NCBI GenBank assembly: GCA_030613765.1
Contig: JAUWLI010000001.1
Span: 1 to 39,194, forward strand
Direction of reading: 5' to 3'
Origin: Phycisphaerae bacterium
GTDB lineage: Bacteria > Planctomycetota > Phycisphaerae > Sedimentisphaerales > SG8-4
DNA length: 39,194 nucleotides
How positions within the stretch are numbered: the stretch's first letter is position 1; the number at the start of each line of letters is the position of its first letter. Under the pieces are notes generated by a model. That model did no database searches, was not told the origin of the DNA, and saw only the letters and a program-made list of their open reading frames with translations. A program made the position numbers and the translations under genes. Below, in pieces: positions 24,232 to 33,092 of this stretch.

Positions 24232-24243
24232 ATCCTTCTGTCG

Positions 24244-24813
24244 ATGTTAAAGAAAGCTTTTAATATATTAAAAACATACAGCCGGTATGATTTGCCTCTA
24301 TGGCTGGTTCGTCTCTTAACCAATTGGTGGCCTGATATCGGCCCCGCTCCTGGAATTCGCGGCAAGTTATTCTCTTTGTTCATTAGTAAATGTGGAAAAA
24401 AATTTTCCGTCGGAAGAGATGTCACCCTGTTAGCACCGAACCGGTTGACCGTTGGCAATGATGTTTATTTGGCCAAAGGTACCTGGCTCAATGCTTTTGG
24501 CAACGTGGAAATAGAAGATGAGGTGCTTACGGGTCCTTACGTAGTTATTGCCTCTTCTAATCACGGATTTAAGGATGATTCATGCAGATTTGGAGGTATA
24601 CACCCATCGCCTATCAAAATTGGTCGAGGCAGTTGGATAGGCACTCACGTAGTGATAGCTGCGGGAGTCAGTATCGGCCGAGGTAATCTTATCGGCGCTA
24701 ACGCCGTTGTTACCAAAGATACGCCAGATAATGTATTTGTGGCAGGTGTACCCGCAAAGGTGATAAGTGAGCGCAAAGATAATCCCGGTGAAATAAGGTC
24801 AAGACATGAGTAA
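24244..24813 (+). CDS. Hexapeptide-repeat acetyltransferase (WcaF/maltose O-acetyltransferase-like)
   Basis: 189 residues. After a helical start (about 1-50), the body is a left-handed beta-helix with hexapeptide rungs: VGRDVTLLAPNRLTVGNDVY, IKIGRGSWIGTHVVIAAG, VSIGRGNLIGANAVV. SSNHGF contributes the catalytic His found in the sugar O-acetyltransferase group, and the end DTPDNVFVAGVPAKVI is characteristic of it. The donor is acetyl-CoA; the acceptor is probably a sugar hydroxyl of the repeat unit. It starts 12 bases after the preceding GT stop. Confidence 0.85.
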   Translation: MLKKAFNILKTYSRYDLPLWLVRLLTNWWPDIGPAPGIRGKLFSLFISKCGKKFSVGRDVTLLAPNRLTVGNDVYLAKGTWLNAFGNVEIEDEVLTGPYVVIASSNHGFKDDSCRFGGIHPSPIKIGRGSWIGTHVVIAAGVSIGRGNLIGANAVVTKDTPDNVFVAGVPAKVISERKDNPGEIRSRHE

Positions 24814-24819
24814 ACGGTT

Positions 24820-25986
24820 ATGAAGATATTGCATGTTGGCGGGATAAAGCCATCACGGATTGCCGGCGGACAGAATCACAGCATTCGTGGTTTAGCAGCA
24901 GCACAAGCGGAAATTGGACTTAGTGTTGGCTTGCTGCCCTCGCTGCCGCTACCATTGGGCGTTTCAATGGAAGAAGTACCGGGGGTTTTTTTGCTTGAGA
25001 GCCCACGCAAGCCACATTACGACCCGTGGACGATTTCGCATAACTGGATTGAACGCATACGGCAAGAGTTCGGCACACCTGACATTGTGAATTTTCATAG
25101 TACGTACATTCCTTTCCACACAGCATTGGCGCGGCGATGCAAACAAGTCGATTGGCCCTATGTAATTACGCCACGTGGAGTTATGAGTTCTCTGGCCCAA
25201 AAGGTTAAGCGGGTCAAAAAGAGCATTGCCAATTTGTTATTCTTTCGCTCTTATGTGAAAAACGCAGCGGCCATACATGCTTTGAGCCCCCGAGAAGCCA
25301 AGGAAATTCAAGATTTGTTCAAGGTCAAACAAATCTTCACTATAAGCAACGGTGTGGAGGATTATTTACTTGAAGCCCGCGAGAAATTATCCCCGGCCGA
25401 TTTGGACGATTTCAGGTGTCCAGGTGATTTAATGCTGGGTTTCGTCGGTCGCATAGATATGTATCACAAAGGGCTTGATTTGTTACTGAAGGCAATGGCA
25501 ATTTTGAAGTCACAGTCTGGTGGCTTTGGATGTAAACTTTTTGTAATCGGACCATTCCACCGGAAAAGAGATGAACGGTCTTTTCATTCGGCAGTAAAAT
25601 CGCTGGGTTTAAAAGATGATGTCAAATTATTGGGCCCGAAATATGGTGAAGAAAAACTGCGCTATTTTCTGGCTTGTGATGTTTTTGTGCACACATCTCG
25701 TTTTGAGGGAATGCCAATGTCGGTTCTTGAGGCCATGGCATTAGGTCGTCCCTGCCTTGTCACGCCGGGGAGTAATATGGGTGAAGTGGTCCGTGAATGC
25801 AGAGGATGGGAGTGTAAGCCTAATCCACAGTCGATTGCCGAAACGATTAAATCCATATATGAAAAACGAGATTCTCTTGGAGCTATAGGAGAGCAATCGC
25901 ATAAGTTGATGCGCTCGCGCTTTACCTGGCGTCAGGTTGCCCAACGGATGAGTGAAGAGTATTTGAAGCTGTGTGACCCGAAATGA
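24820..25986 (+). CDS. Glycosyltransferase family 4
   Basis: 388 residues, 6 bases after the acetyltransferase stop. The N-terminus MKILHVGGIKPSRIAGGQNH is a GT4 acceptor-side opening, with VNFHSTYIPFHTALARR as a mid-domain motif. The donor side has LGFVGRIDMYHKGLDLLLKA and EGMPMSVLEAMALGRPCLV with the EX7E pair. TWRQVAQRMSEEYLKL is the C-terminal crossover helix. This is the type often called group 1 transferase in capsule loci. The donor is unknown. About 140 bases without a gene follow. Confidence 0.88.
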   Translation: MKILHVGGIKPSRIAGGQNHSIRGLAAAQAEIGLSVGLLPSLPLPLGVSMEEVPGVFLLESPRKPHYDPWTISHNWIERIRQEFGTPDIVNFHSTYIPFHTALARRCKQVDWPYVITPRGVMSSLAQKVKRVKKSIANLLFFRSYVKNAAAIHALSPREAKEIQDLFKVKQIFTISNGVEDYLLEAREKLSPADLDDFRCPGDLMLGFVGRIDMYHKGLDLLLKAMAILKSQSGGFGCKLFVIGPFHRKRDERSFHSAVKSLGLKDDVKLLGPKYGEEKLRYFLACDVFVHTSRFEGMPMSVLEAMALGRPCLVTPGSNMGEVVRECRGWECKPNPQSIAETIKSIYEKRDSLGAIGEQSHKLMRSRFTWRQVAQRMSEEYLKLCDPK

Positions 25987-26127
25987 GAAATCTGTCGAGC
26001 AAGGCAATAAGGCGTGACGTGAAGGTCCCTGCCTGTCGGATCGCAGCCGTAAGTGTCATGTCGAAAGGTTTAAGATAATCTATCGTAATTATTCGCGAAA
26101 GAACACGAGCACAATTCGAGAGGAATT

Positions 26128-26811
26128 ATGGACTTTGACAACCTCTACGAAGAAATAATACGTGTTACAGACAGTCCCTATCATTCCAGAATCAAACGGC
26201 GGATGAGATACACGTGGGAGCAAGTATCACCTTTGATTTCATCAGATAGTACGGTGGTGGAGATCGGTGTTGGGCCCATGAGCGCGCTGGTAAAACGGTT
26301 CAAAGGAGCAGAAGCGATAGGCATAGATCTCAATGACGATCAATCAGCCTTGTGCAACGCGTTCCAGATTGACCTGAAAACATGCGATATCCAGGTCGAA
26401 CCGCTACCATTAGAGGACGAATCCGTGGATGTGATACTGTTCCTGGAGACCATCGAGCACTTGTGTGCCTATCCGAATAACGTCCTTGATAATATATATA
26501 AGAAGCTCAAAACCGGCGGATATTTGAGCCTCTCGACCACGAATTTCCTCCGCATTGCCAGTCGAGTTCGAGTGCTTTCAGGTAAGAATCCTCTGCGTAA
26601 CTACTTCGAGCCCTCGCCTTCCGGACGAAATCACATACGTGAATATGTCCCGTCCGAGATGGCATATTACATGAGGAAATCCGGTTTCAGCATCGAAAAG
26701 ACTTGCCGATTTGGAATCCCTTACGGACCTTGTATTGTTTCAGCACTATTACGTTTGGCGTATCTTTATCCAAGATTCCGCAACTACTTTATGATAATAG
26801 GTAAAAAGTAA
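26128..26811 (+). CDS. SAM-dependent methyltransferase
   Basis: 227 residues. GAGAGGAATT directly before ATG 26128 is a good ribosome site. VVEIGVGPMSALVKRF is SAM motif I, followed by EAIGIDLNDDQ (motif II). LPLEDESVDVILFLETIEHL (motif III region) and KKLKTGGYLSLSTTNFLR complete the Methyltransf_11 pattern. The C-terminus has EYVPSEMAYYMRKSGFSIEK, which is common in sugar methyltransferases of this group. The acceptor is unknown. It is followed by a broken GT head and then the GDP-mannose dehydrogenase. Confidence 0.82.
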   Translation: MDFDNLYEEIIRVTDSPYHSRIKRRMRYTWEQVSPLISSDSTVVEIGVGPMSALVKRFKGAEAIGIDLNDDQSALCNAFQIDLKTCDIQVEPLPLEDESVDVILFLETIEHLCAYPNNVLDNIYKKLKTGGYLSLSTTNFLRIASRVRVLSGKNPLRNYFEPSPSGRNHIREYVPSEMAYYMRKSGFSIEKTCRFGIPYGPCIVSALLRLAYLYPRFRNYFMIIGKK

Positions 26812-26878
26812 AACCTGATGGGCGGGTCGTTCAAAAGGTGAGGTGATGATAAAAGCACGAGTGACAGGATGCAGGGCT

Positions 26879-26923
26879 ATGCACATTCTTTACACTCATG
26901 AATATTTTGCAGTCCCCAATTGA
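26879..26923 (+). pseudogene. GT4 head remnant of 14 codons
   Basis: ATG 26879 encodes MHILYTHEYFAVPN and stops. This matches the start of the intact GT at 28299, MHILYLHQYFATRKG, at nine of the first eleven residues. Nothing of the rest of the gene remains. The short length keeps confidence moderate, but the exact ATG register and the presence of other gene-end pieces in this locus support it. Confidence 0.5.
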
Positions 26924-26977
26924 GTCACAGGGGGCCCGTTGATATAAATTCGTCCTGCAGTGGACACGGAGAAGAAC

Positions 26978-28288
26978 ATGAGGATCAGCATTTTTGGAAT
27001 GGGTTATGTTGGAACTGTAAGTGGTGCCTGTTTGCTCCGGGACGGCCACGAGGTCATTGGAGTGGACCCTGTTGTTGCAAAAGTCACCGACCTTGGAGAA
27101 GGACACTGTCCGATCCAGGAGCCCGGCGTGGCCGAAATGCTTGCGAAAGGGCACAAAGCCGGTCGGCTCAAAGCAACGACCGATCCCTCCGAGGGAATAG
27201 CCGGCAGTGACATGTTATGGATATGCGTGGGAACACCGTCCAGACCGGACGGTGAAGTTGACCTTTCGGCCCTGGACACCGTCATCAGGGAGGCCGGCCA
27301 AGTGCTCCGCAATTCCAAGAACCGTCCGCTTATTGTACTTCGAAGCACTTGTCTGCCCGGAACCACGAGCAACCGAGTAATCCCTCTTTTGGCAGAGACG
27401 TCCGGCCTGAAAGTAGGCAGAGACATACACGTAGTGTTCCATCCGGAATTCTTACGTGAAGGCGTAGCACTGGAGGACTTCGACAATCCGCCGAAAATCG
27501 TTGTCGGCGAAGCTCATCCCGGAGATGGAGATCTGCTCTTAAGCGTCTATGAAAAATATGATGCTCCACGTTTTCGGCTTAATTTCGTCGAGGCGGAGAT
27601 GGTCAAGTACTGCGATAATCTTTTTCATGCTATGAAGATAACGTTTGCAAATGAAGTTGCCGCGGTTGCCAAGTCCGCAGGGGCGGATGCTCGGCACGTC
27701 GCTGAGGTTTACTGCGCCGATACCAAACTCAACATCAGTCCGTGCTACCTCAAGCCAGGTTTCGCATACGGCGGATCCTGCCTTCCCAAGGACTTGCGGG
27801 CGATTTTACGGTTGGCCTCAGTCAAATCGCTGCGTTTGCCGATGTTGCAGGGTATCGTGGAGAGCAATGATTTACAGATTCATAATCTCATCACCCGCAT
27901 CCTTTCGTATGGTCCTGATATGGTTGGGATGGTTGGCCTGGCATTCAAGCCAAACACAGATGATATGCGTGAAAGTCCCTATGTTAAGGTCGCCAAGGCG
28001 CTAATCGGTGAGGGGATACGTTTGCGAATTTACGACCCGGCCGTACAACCTGACCGACTGATAGGGAGCAACAAAGAACAGGTTCAAAAAGCCCTTGGTC
28101 ACCTGGTGGATTTACTGGTTCCCTCTTTGGAAGACCTGTCCTCAACGGACTTGATCATAGTGAACCATCCTATAGTAGATTCCGATTGTATTTATAGCTG
28201 GCTTAATGCTGGAATCCGCATATTGGACCTTGCTGATATCAAAGGCATAGACCGCGGCGCCGATTGGTACGAAGGTATCTACTGGTAA
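26978..28288 (+). CDS. UDP-glucose/GDP-mannose dehydrogenase, AlgD-like
   Basis: 436 residues from ATG 26978, chosen over GTG 26960 because GGAGAAGA precedes it and the protein then begins MRISIFGMGYVGTVSGACLL as in GDP-mannose 6-dehydrogenases. The NAD loop GMGYVG is at 7-12. VGTPSRPDGEVDL, RSTCLPGTT, HPEFLREG, and FAYGGSCLPKD with the catalytic Cys268 follow. The same number is the nucleophile in P. aeruginosa AlgD. AFKPNTDDMRESPYV and the second Rossmann domain complete it. AlgD oxidises GDP-mannose to GDP-mannuronate, using two NAD+. GDP-mannose versus UDP-glucose preference is inferred from closer similarity to AlgD. It adds an acidic sugar to the polymer. Confidence 0.9.
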   Translation: MRISIFGMGYVGTVSGACLLRDGHEVIGVDPVVAKVTDLGEGHCPIQEPGVAEMLAKGHKAGRLKATTDPSEGIAGSDMLWICVGTPSRPDGEVDLSALDTVIREAGQVLRNSKNRPLIVLRSTCLPGTTSNRVIPLLAETSGLKVGRDIHVVFHPEFLREGVALEDFDNPPKIVVGEAHPGDGDLLLSVYEKYDAPRFRLNFVEAEMVKYCDNLFHAMKITFANEVAAVAKSAGADARHVAEVYCADTKLNISPCYLKPGFAYGGSCLPKDLRAILRLASVKSLRLPMLQGIVESNDLQIHNLITRILSYGPDMVGMVGLAFKPNTDDMRESPYVKVAKALIGEGIRLRIYDPAVQPDRLIGSNKEQVQKALGHLVDLLVPSLEDLSSTDLIIVNHPIVDSDCIYSWLNAGIRILDLADIKGIDRGADWYEGIYW

Positions 28289-28298
28289 TACTAAAGAC

Positions 28299-29537
28299 AT
28301 GCACATCCTCTATTTACACCAATATTTTGCAACGCGAAAAGGCAGAACGGGGACGCGGTCGTATGAGTTTGCCCGACATTTTGTAAACAAAGGGCACCGC
28401 GTTACAATGATAACCTCGGGATTAGGCAACGACGAGTTTCCGGTTCCGAAGGACAGGGAATATATCGAGCTTGAATCTGAAGGTATTTGTGTTGTTCCGA
28501 TTGCCGCGGCTTACAACGATCCCCATATCGGCACGGGATTGAGCAGCTGGCAACGTATGCTCAATTTCTATCGCTTTGCAAGGTTAGCTTCTCGCATCGG
28601 TCGCAAACTGGGCAAACCAGACGTAGTTTTCGCCACACACACTCCCCTGACCATTGGTCTGCCCGGTATCTCGCTCAGCCATTATTTCAACGTTCCCTTT
28701 GTCTTTGAAGTGCGCGACCTCTGGCCGGAGGCGTTAATCAACGTCGGGGGATTGAAGAATCCTCTGGGTATATGGTGGCTGCGGCGAATGGCAAAGAAGA
28801 TTTATACCGAGGCAGAGCATATTGTGGCACTGTCACCCGGTATGAAAGAAGGAATAGTTCACACAGGTATCCCAAGCGAGCGAGTGACGGTGATTCCCAA
28901 CGCGAGCGACCTTGATCTTTTCCGGCCAGACCTTGATGGGTCTCGCTGGCGCGACCGCCTGGGGCTGGGTGAGCGATTCGCCGCGATTTACTTCGGTGCT
29001 ATGGGATTTGCCAACGGCCTTGAGTATGTCATCGAAGCCGCCCGAATCCTAGCTGAACGTGGCAATGACCATATCGTTCTTGTCCTGCACGGGGACGGCG
29101 GAAAACGTGTGGCATTGGAGAAGATGGCACGTGACTACAAGCTGACCAATGTGATATTTAATGATTTGGTGTCTGATAAGCATGAGGTCGCCCGGCTTGT
29201 GGCCGGCTGTCAGGTATGTATGACGATTTATCGAGCGGCCAAGGAGAACACATGGTCTCCCAATAAAATGTTTGACGCCCTGGCAGCGGGTAAACCCGTG
29301 CTGGTTAATGTCTCAGGCTGGCTTGGGGAGATGATTGAGAACAATCACTGTGGAAGGCGTCTCGACCCTCTCCGTCCCGATATGTTAGCCAAGGCATTGG
29401 AAGAACTTGCAGCTAATCCTAAGTTGTGTCGAGAGATGGGCAGCAATGCCCGTGCGATGGCGGAGCGAGAGTTTGCCCGCAGCGAATTGGCCGACCGGCT
29501 TGAAACTATTCTTTTGAATGTTGTGCAAAATTCCTGA
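28299..29537 (+). CDS. Glycosyltransferase family 4, WbuB-like
   Basis: 412 residues, 10 bases after the dehydrogenase stop. MHILYLHQYFATRKGRTGTR and SYEFARHFVNKGHRVTMITS are the hallmark start of the WbuB-type GT4 group. PFVFEVRDLWPEALINVG is its mid-domain motif. The donor domain has AIYFGAMGFANGLEYVIEAA and VLHGDGGKRVALE. The donor motif is TWSPNKMFDALAAGKPVLV, where the first Glu of EX7E is in KEN. WbuB-like enzymes transfer amino-deoxy sugars such as FucNAc in O-antigens, but the donor here is not established. Its stop codon lies inside a nested hairpin. Confidence 0.88.
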   Translation: MHILYLHQYFATRKGRTGTRSYEFARHFVNKGHRVTMITSGLGNDEFPVPKDREYIELESEGICVVPIAAAYNDPHIGTGLSSWQRMLNFYRFARLASRIGRKLGKPDVVFATHTPLTIGLPGISLSHYFNVPFVFEVRDLWPEALINVGGLKNPLGIWWLRRMAKKIYTEAEHIVALSPGMKEGIVHTGIPSERVTVIPNASDLDLFRPDLDGSRWRDRLGLGERFAAIYFGAMGFANGLEYVIEAARILAERGNDHIVLVLHGDGGKRVALEKMARDYKLTNVIFNDLVSDKHEVARLVAGCQVCMTIYRAAKENTWSPNKMFDALAAGKPVLVNVSGWLGEMIENNHCGRRLDPLRPDMLAKALEELAANPKLCREMGSNARAMAEREFARSELADRLETILLNVVQNS

Positions 29538-29563
29538 GAGCGAAGTCGCTCAAAATCTCAGGA
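29532..29563 (+). repeat. Nested hairpin over a GT stop codon
   Basis: Outer stem TCCTGAG (29532-29538) pairs with CTCAGGA (29557-29563). An inner stem AGCGA/TCGCT lies at 29539-29550. The TGA stop of the upstream GT is within the left arm. No T-run follows. It could be a transcript-stabilising or attenuating structure between two GT genes. Confidence 0.6.
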
Positions 29564-29605
29564 CAATGTGTATGTAGCTTTCAACAGCTATAATAAACTC
29601 AAGCT

Positions 29606-30766
29606 ATGGAAAAATCAAAGCCGCGTTTGTGTGTTATTATAAATCCCTCGTTTGCATTGACTCTTTTGCGCAGGCAGCTTTTGTTCTGGATGGATAACGG
29701 CTTCGAGGTGCATTGTATTACAGGTCCCGGCTCAGAGGAACATGAAAAGGCACGAAAAATGGGGCTGACAACATACATAGTACCTATGGAACGCTATCCG
29801 AGTCCCTTGAAAGATATCATATCTTTGATACGGTTATGGTGGATTTTGTTGTGGAACCGTTTTGATTTAATACACATCTCGGTACTTAAGGCTTCATTTC
29901 TTGGGAGCATAGCAGCTCGACTGAGCGGCCACCGAAGAGTTATTTATCTGATCCGTGGTAGGGCCTATGAGGACATGACCGGATGTCACCGTAAAATAAT
30001 GAATGCATGCGAATGGCTTACCTGTCACCTGGCAAATCGCGTTATCCCAATTTGCCATGAACTGGGGAAGGTGGTTGTTGATGAAGGTCTTTGTCCCACC
30101 CATAAGGTGCGCGTTATCGGCTCCGGTTCAAGTGCCGGTGTTGATTTGAGTCGCTTCACGCGAACAAAAGAGAACATTGCTGTTGGTCAAGATATCCGAA
30201 CACAATTTGGCATCACTCCGGATGATTTGGTGATTTTATTTATCGGTTGGCTTCGCAGGGACAAGGGTACAAATGAACTGATTAACGCTTTTGAAGGGCT
30301 GGCCGAGGAGTATCCAAAACTGCATCTGCTTTTGCTGGGTAATTTTGAACATTCAGATCCAGTGGAGCCGGAAGTGTTTGAAACTATCGAAAATCACCCT
30401 CACATTCATCACCTTCCGTGGCGTGTTGAGCCTTCGCCGGTTTATACAGCGGCTGATATCGTTGCTTTTCCCAGTTACCGGGAAGGCTTTGGAAACGTGC
30501 CTATGGAAGCCTCGGCTATGGAACTGCCGGTGGTAGCCAGTGACATTATGGGCTGCCGTGAGTCGGTAGAGGATGGCGTGACCGGTCTATTGGTGCCCCG
30601 CGCCGATGCACAAGCACTGAAGGACGCGTTAAAAAAGTTAATCGACAATCCCGCATTGCGTCGCGAACTGGCTGGAAACGGCCGACGCCGTGTAGAGCGG
30701 GAATTTCGCCAGGAATTAGTGTGGCAGGGACATCTTGATCTGTTTCGTGAGTTGTTGGAGCAATAG
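29606..30766 (+). CDS. Glycosyltransferase family 4
   Basis: 386 residues. N-terminal RLCVIINPSFALTLLRRQLL and GFEVHCITGPGSEE, then KASFLGSIAARLSGHRRVIY, are of the sort seen in PssE/WcaA-like group 1 transferases. The donor domain starts VILFIGWLRRDKGTNELINA, with REGFGNVPMEASAMELPVV carrying the EX7E motif. The region at 110-160 is Cys/His-rich (CHRKIMNACEWLTCH, then CHE). Those residues could reflect a structural metal, but I would not claim one. No strong ribosome site was seen before ATG 29606. Confidence 0.87.
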   Translation: MEKSKPRLCVIINPSFALTLLRRQLLFWMDNGFEVHCITGPGSEEHEKARKMGLTTYIVPMERYPSPLKDIISLIRLWWILLWNRFDLIHISVLKASFLGSIAARLSGHRRVIYLIRGRAYEDMTGCHRKIMNACEWLTCHLANRVIPICHELGKVVVDEGLCPTHKVRVIGSGSSAGVDLSRFTRTKENIAVGQDIRTQFGITPDDLVILFIGWLRRDKGTNELINAFEGLAEEYPKLHLLLLGNFEHSDPVEPEVFETIENHPHIHHLPWRVEPSPVYTAADIVAFPSYREGFGNVPMEASAMELPVVASDIMGCRESVEDGVTGLLVPRADAQALKDALKKLIDNPALRRELAGNGRRRVEREFRQELVWQGHLDLFRELLEQ

Positions 30767-30834
30767 ATAGGAAAAATTATTTATGACAAGCACCGTTTTT
30801 TGCCTGTTCAATTGGTAAGAAAGGAAATTTATCT

Positions 30835-32034
30835 GTGAACTTCGTGTGGCAAATGGTACCTCGGTACCACCCTCAGATAAGCATATGGGATATTTTATGG
30901 TGCATGCTTGCGCATACGTCCGAACGGCCACCAATTGTTAAGGGACTGGAACTCGAGGGGAAAGAAGACCGTCTCTTCTGGCTGAATAGTGCAACTAGCG
31001 GGCTCAACGTGATGCTTAAGGCATTGAAACTTCCTCATGGCAGTGGAGTTGGAGTTCCTGTCTACACCTGCGTGTCGGTCTTTGAGGCGATTGCCTCTGC
31101 AGGGCTACGGTGTGTGTTTTTGGACATAGACCCTGAAACTTTCTCCCTGGATTTGGAGTCGCTGCGCCACAAGCGAGAGAAAATGGCTGCATTGGTGATG
31201 ATTCATACATTTGGTTTCCCGGGCGATGTCGCAGCAGTAAAGCGGATACTGGACGGCAGGCCTATCATCGAAGATTGTTCACACGCTTTCGGAAGCACTC
31301 ACCAAGGGCGTCCAGTAGGCTTGTGCGGCGTGGCGGGGATTTTTAGTTTCAACTGTCACAAACCGTTCTCAGCCAGCGGCGGAGGGCTATTAGTGGTCAA
31401 CGACCGTCTGTCCGTTTCTCACGTCCAAAGTGTGCTGCACAAGGTGCCAGGACCCAAGCGTTGGCCAGGATTAAAACCCACCTTCAAACAGGTTATCAAG
31501 ACGGTGCTCTATCGTCCTCCATGGTACGGACTGGCGATCGCAGCCGGATTTTTGAATCTTCGTCGGGATGGTGCCCTTCAAGCGAAGGTGAAAATCGAGT
31601 CTATGTCCCAACTCAATCGGGCCCTTCTTCAGAGTAATCTGATGTCGCTGGAGTCCCGATGGGCCAAGCAGAGAGCCTGGGCCCGCGAAATCTCAGAATT
31701 GGCAGGCAATCCAGTGCCAGCGTGTCGCTTTGTCTGTGCTGGCGAGTCTTGGAACGGCTACCTCTGGCCCCTGTTGCTAACGACGCCAGCTCAGCGAGAA
31801 GCCAGTCTTGACTACTTCCACAAACACAAAGTGGATGCGTTCGTACTCTGGTCCGAGTGTCTTCGTACAGCTAGTCGGTTCGGATATCAAACCAGCGAGT
31901 GTCCGCGCTTCGAAGATGCATTTCAGCGTTTGTTCATGTTACCATGTTATGCCGAGTTGACCGACTCACAGCGAAAACATATGCGGTGGGTTGTGCAAAC
32001 TTGGCGAAATAAAATTTTTGGTGTGGCAGGTTAA
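30835..32034 (+). CDS. DegT/DnrJ/EryC1-family aminotransferase, first copy
   Basis: 399 residues. GTG 30835 is chosen because AAAGGAAA lies 7-14 bases upstream. The PLP fold is shown by TSGLNVMLKALKLPHGSGVG (cofactor loop), IEDCSHAFGSTHQGRPVG (conserved Asp and Ser/His) and FNCHKPFSASGGG with PLP-binding Lys176. The family transaminates 3- or 4-keto nucleotide sugars with glutamate. Together with the LegB-like dehydratase it could make an amino-deoxy sugar. The C-terminal part (300-399) is less typical, with more Trp and Cys. A second DegT enzyme follows at 33093. Confidence 0.85.
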   Translation: MNFVWQMVPRYHPQISIWDILWCMLAHTSERPPIVKGLELEGKEDRLFWLNSATSGLNVMLKALKLPHGSGVGVPVYTCVSVFEAIASAGLRCVFLDIDPETFSLDLESLRHKREKMAALVMIHTFGFPGDVAAVKRILDGRPIIEDCSHAFGSTHQGRPVGLCGVAGIFSFNCHKPFSASGGGLLVVNDRLSVSHVQSVLHKVPGPKRWPGLKPTFKQVIKTVLYRPPWYGLAIAAGFLNLRRDGALQAKVKIESMSQLNRALLQSNLMSLESRWAKQRAWAREISELAGNPVPACRFVCAGESWNGYLWPLLLTTPAQREASLDYFHKHKVDAFVLWSECLRTASRFGYQTSECPRFEDAFQRLFMLPCYAELTDSQRKHMRWVVQTWRNKIFGVAG

Positions 32035-32130
32035 AGCTAAGGCGTTTAAAAGGTGGTTTAAGAGGATTGAAAGTCAGAGTTGTGAATCATAGTTGTTTAG
32101 GATTCGAGATTTTACCTGGGGACATTGCTT

Positions 32131-33060
32131 ATGGAGATAGAAGTAAATTCGAACCCGATGGGTGAGTTTTTTGAGCGTCTGGGACATAAAATCATCCGGA
32201 GCGAAAGTGCCTGGTGGTACGATGTACAACCCCGGGTATTGCTTTCTTTTCCTTACTATAAGTTGATCGAACCGCAAGAGGCGGAGATTGACACTTTAAT
32301 GCGCGAACATAAACTTCGAGCCATCCGATATCCGACTGCGTTGAGCAGTTTCGGTTTTGCCAGCACGCTGGCCATAAATACAAATACGGAGTACGACCTG
32401 AGCTGTCAACACCAGAAAGCCAGGAACCAGACGCGCCGCGGAATGGAAAACTGCGTTGTCGAAGAGATTGACTTTAATTATCTTTTAGAAAATGGGCTTG
32501 TTCTCAATCAGGAAACAGCGCAGCGGCAGGACCGTGAGAGCCAATACGCCGACTTGGATTACTGGCGTAAATACTGCCTGGCAGCGCAGGCAACATCTGG
32601 AGTTAGTGCTTGGGGAGCTTTCGTTGAGGGTCAGCTCGCAGCCTTTCTGATAGCAATTGAGACCGATGAGTGGGTAGAGTGGGTGGTAAACCATTCCTCT
32701 ACTGCCCTGCTGAAAAAATATCCAAACAATGCTCTGGTCTTTCAGGCAAGCCAACACTTCTTTCAGAAAAAAGGATGTAAGGGCATCTGTTATGGCCTTG
32801 GTTCGCTGGAATCCACTCCCAGTCTCGACCGCTTCAAGCAGCGAATGGGATGGACCTTTCGACCAATCAAACAACGGATTGTCTTCTCCAAGGCCGTGCG
32901 TTGCGGGTTGGCGCTGGCGCAGGAACCCTTTCTTAAAGTAATGGACAAAGCCTTTCCCAAGAGTTATACGGTCCGTAAGGCTTCTGCTATGATTCGGCTA
33001 TACCGGCAGCAGTCCTACGAGGTGCCGACCTGTGACGGCGATAAAAACACCACCGATTAA
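32131..33060 (+). CDS. GNAT/FemAB-like acyltransferase
   Basis: 309 residues from ATG 32131 (an in-frame TTG two codons earlier is a weaker start). The profile resembles the PF13480 group of GNAT_6/FemAB-like acyltransferases: a first half with QHQKARNQTRRGMENCVVEE, and a second half with SAWGAFVEGQLAAFLIAIET, KKYPNNALVFQASQHFFQKK and GICYGLGSLESTPSLDRFKQ, the last being the late alpha-beta motif. Such enzymes add amino acids or acyl groups to amino sugars or peptidoglycan. Lying between two DegT aminotransferases, it is well placed to acylate the amino group they form. The donor is unknown. Confidence 0.6.
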   Translation: MEIEVNSNPMGEFFERLGHKIIRSESAWWYDVQPRVLLSFPYYKLIEPQEAEIDTLMREHKLRAIRYPTALSSFGFASTLAINTNTEYDLSCQHQKARNQTRRGMENCVVEEIDFNYLLENGLVLNQETAQRQDRESQYADLDYWRKYCLAAQATSGVSAWGAFVEGQLAAFLIAIETDEWVEWVVNHSSTALLKKYPNNALVFQASQHFFQKKGCKGICYGLGSLESTPSLDRFKQRMGWTFRPIKQRIVFSKAVRCGLALAQEPFLKVMDKAFPKSYTVRKASAMIRLYRQQSYEVPTCDGDKNTTD

Positions 33061-33092
33061 CCTATCCAGTCTTCAATCCCTCACGAAATAAT

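Noticed and set aside
30003..30060. Cys/His cluster in a GT4 as a zinc site
   Set aside because: Spacing fits no known zinc motif, and the residues are spread over different helices.
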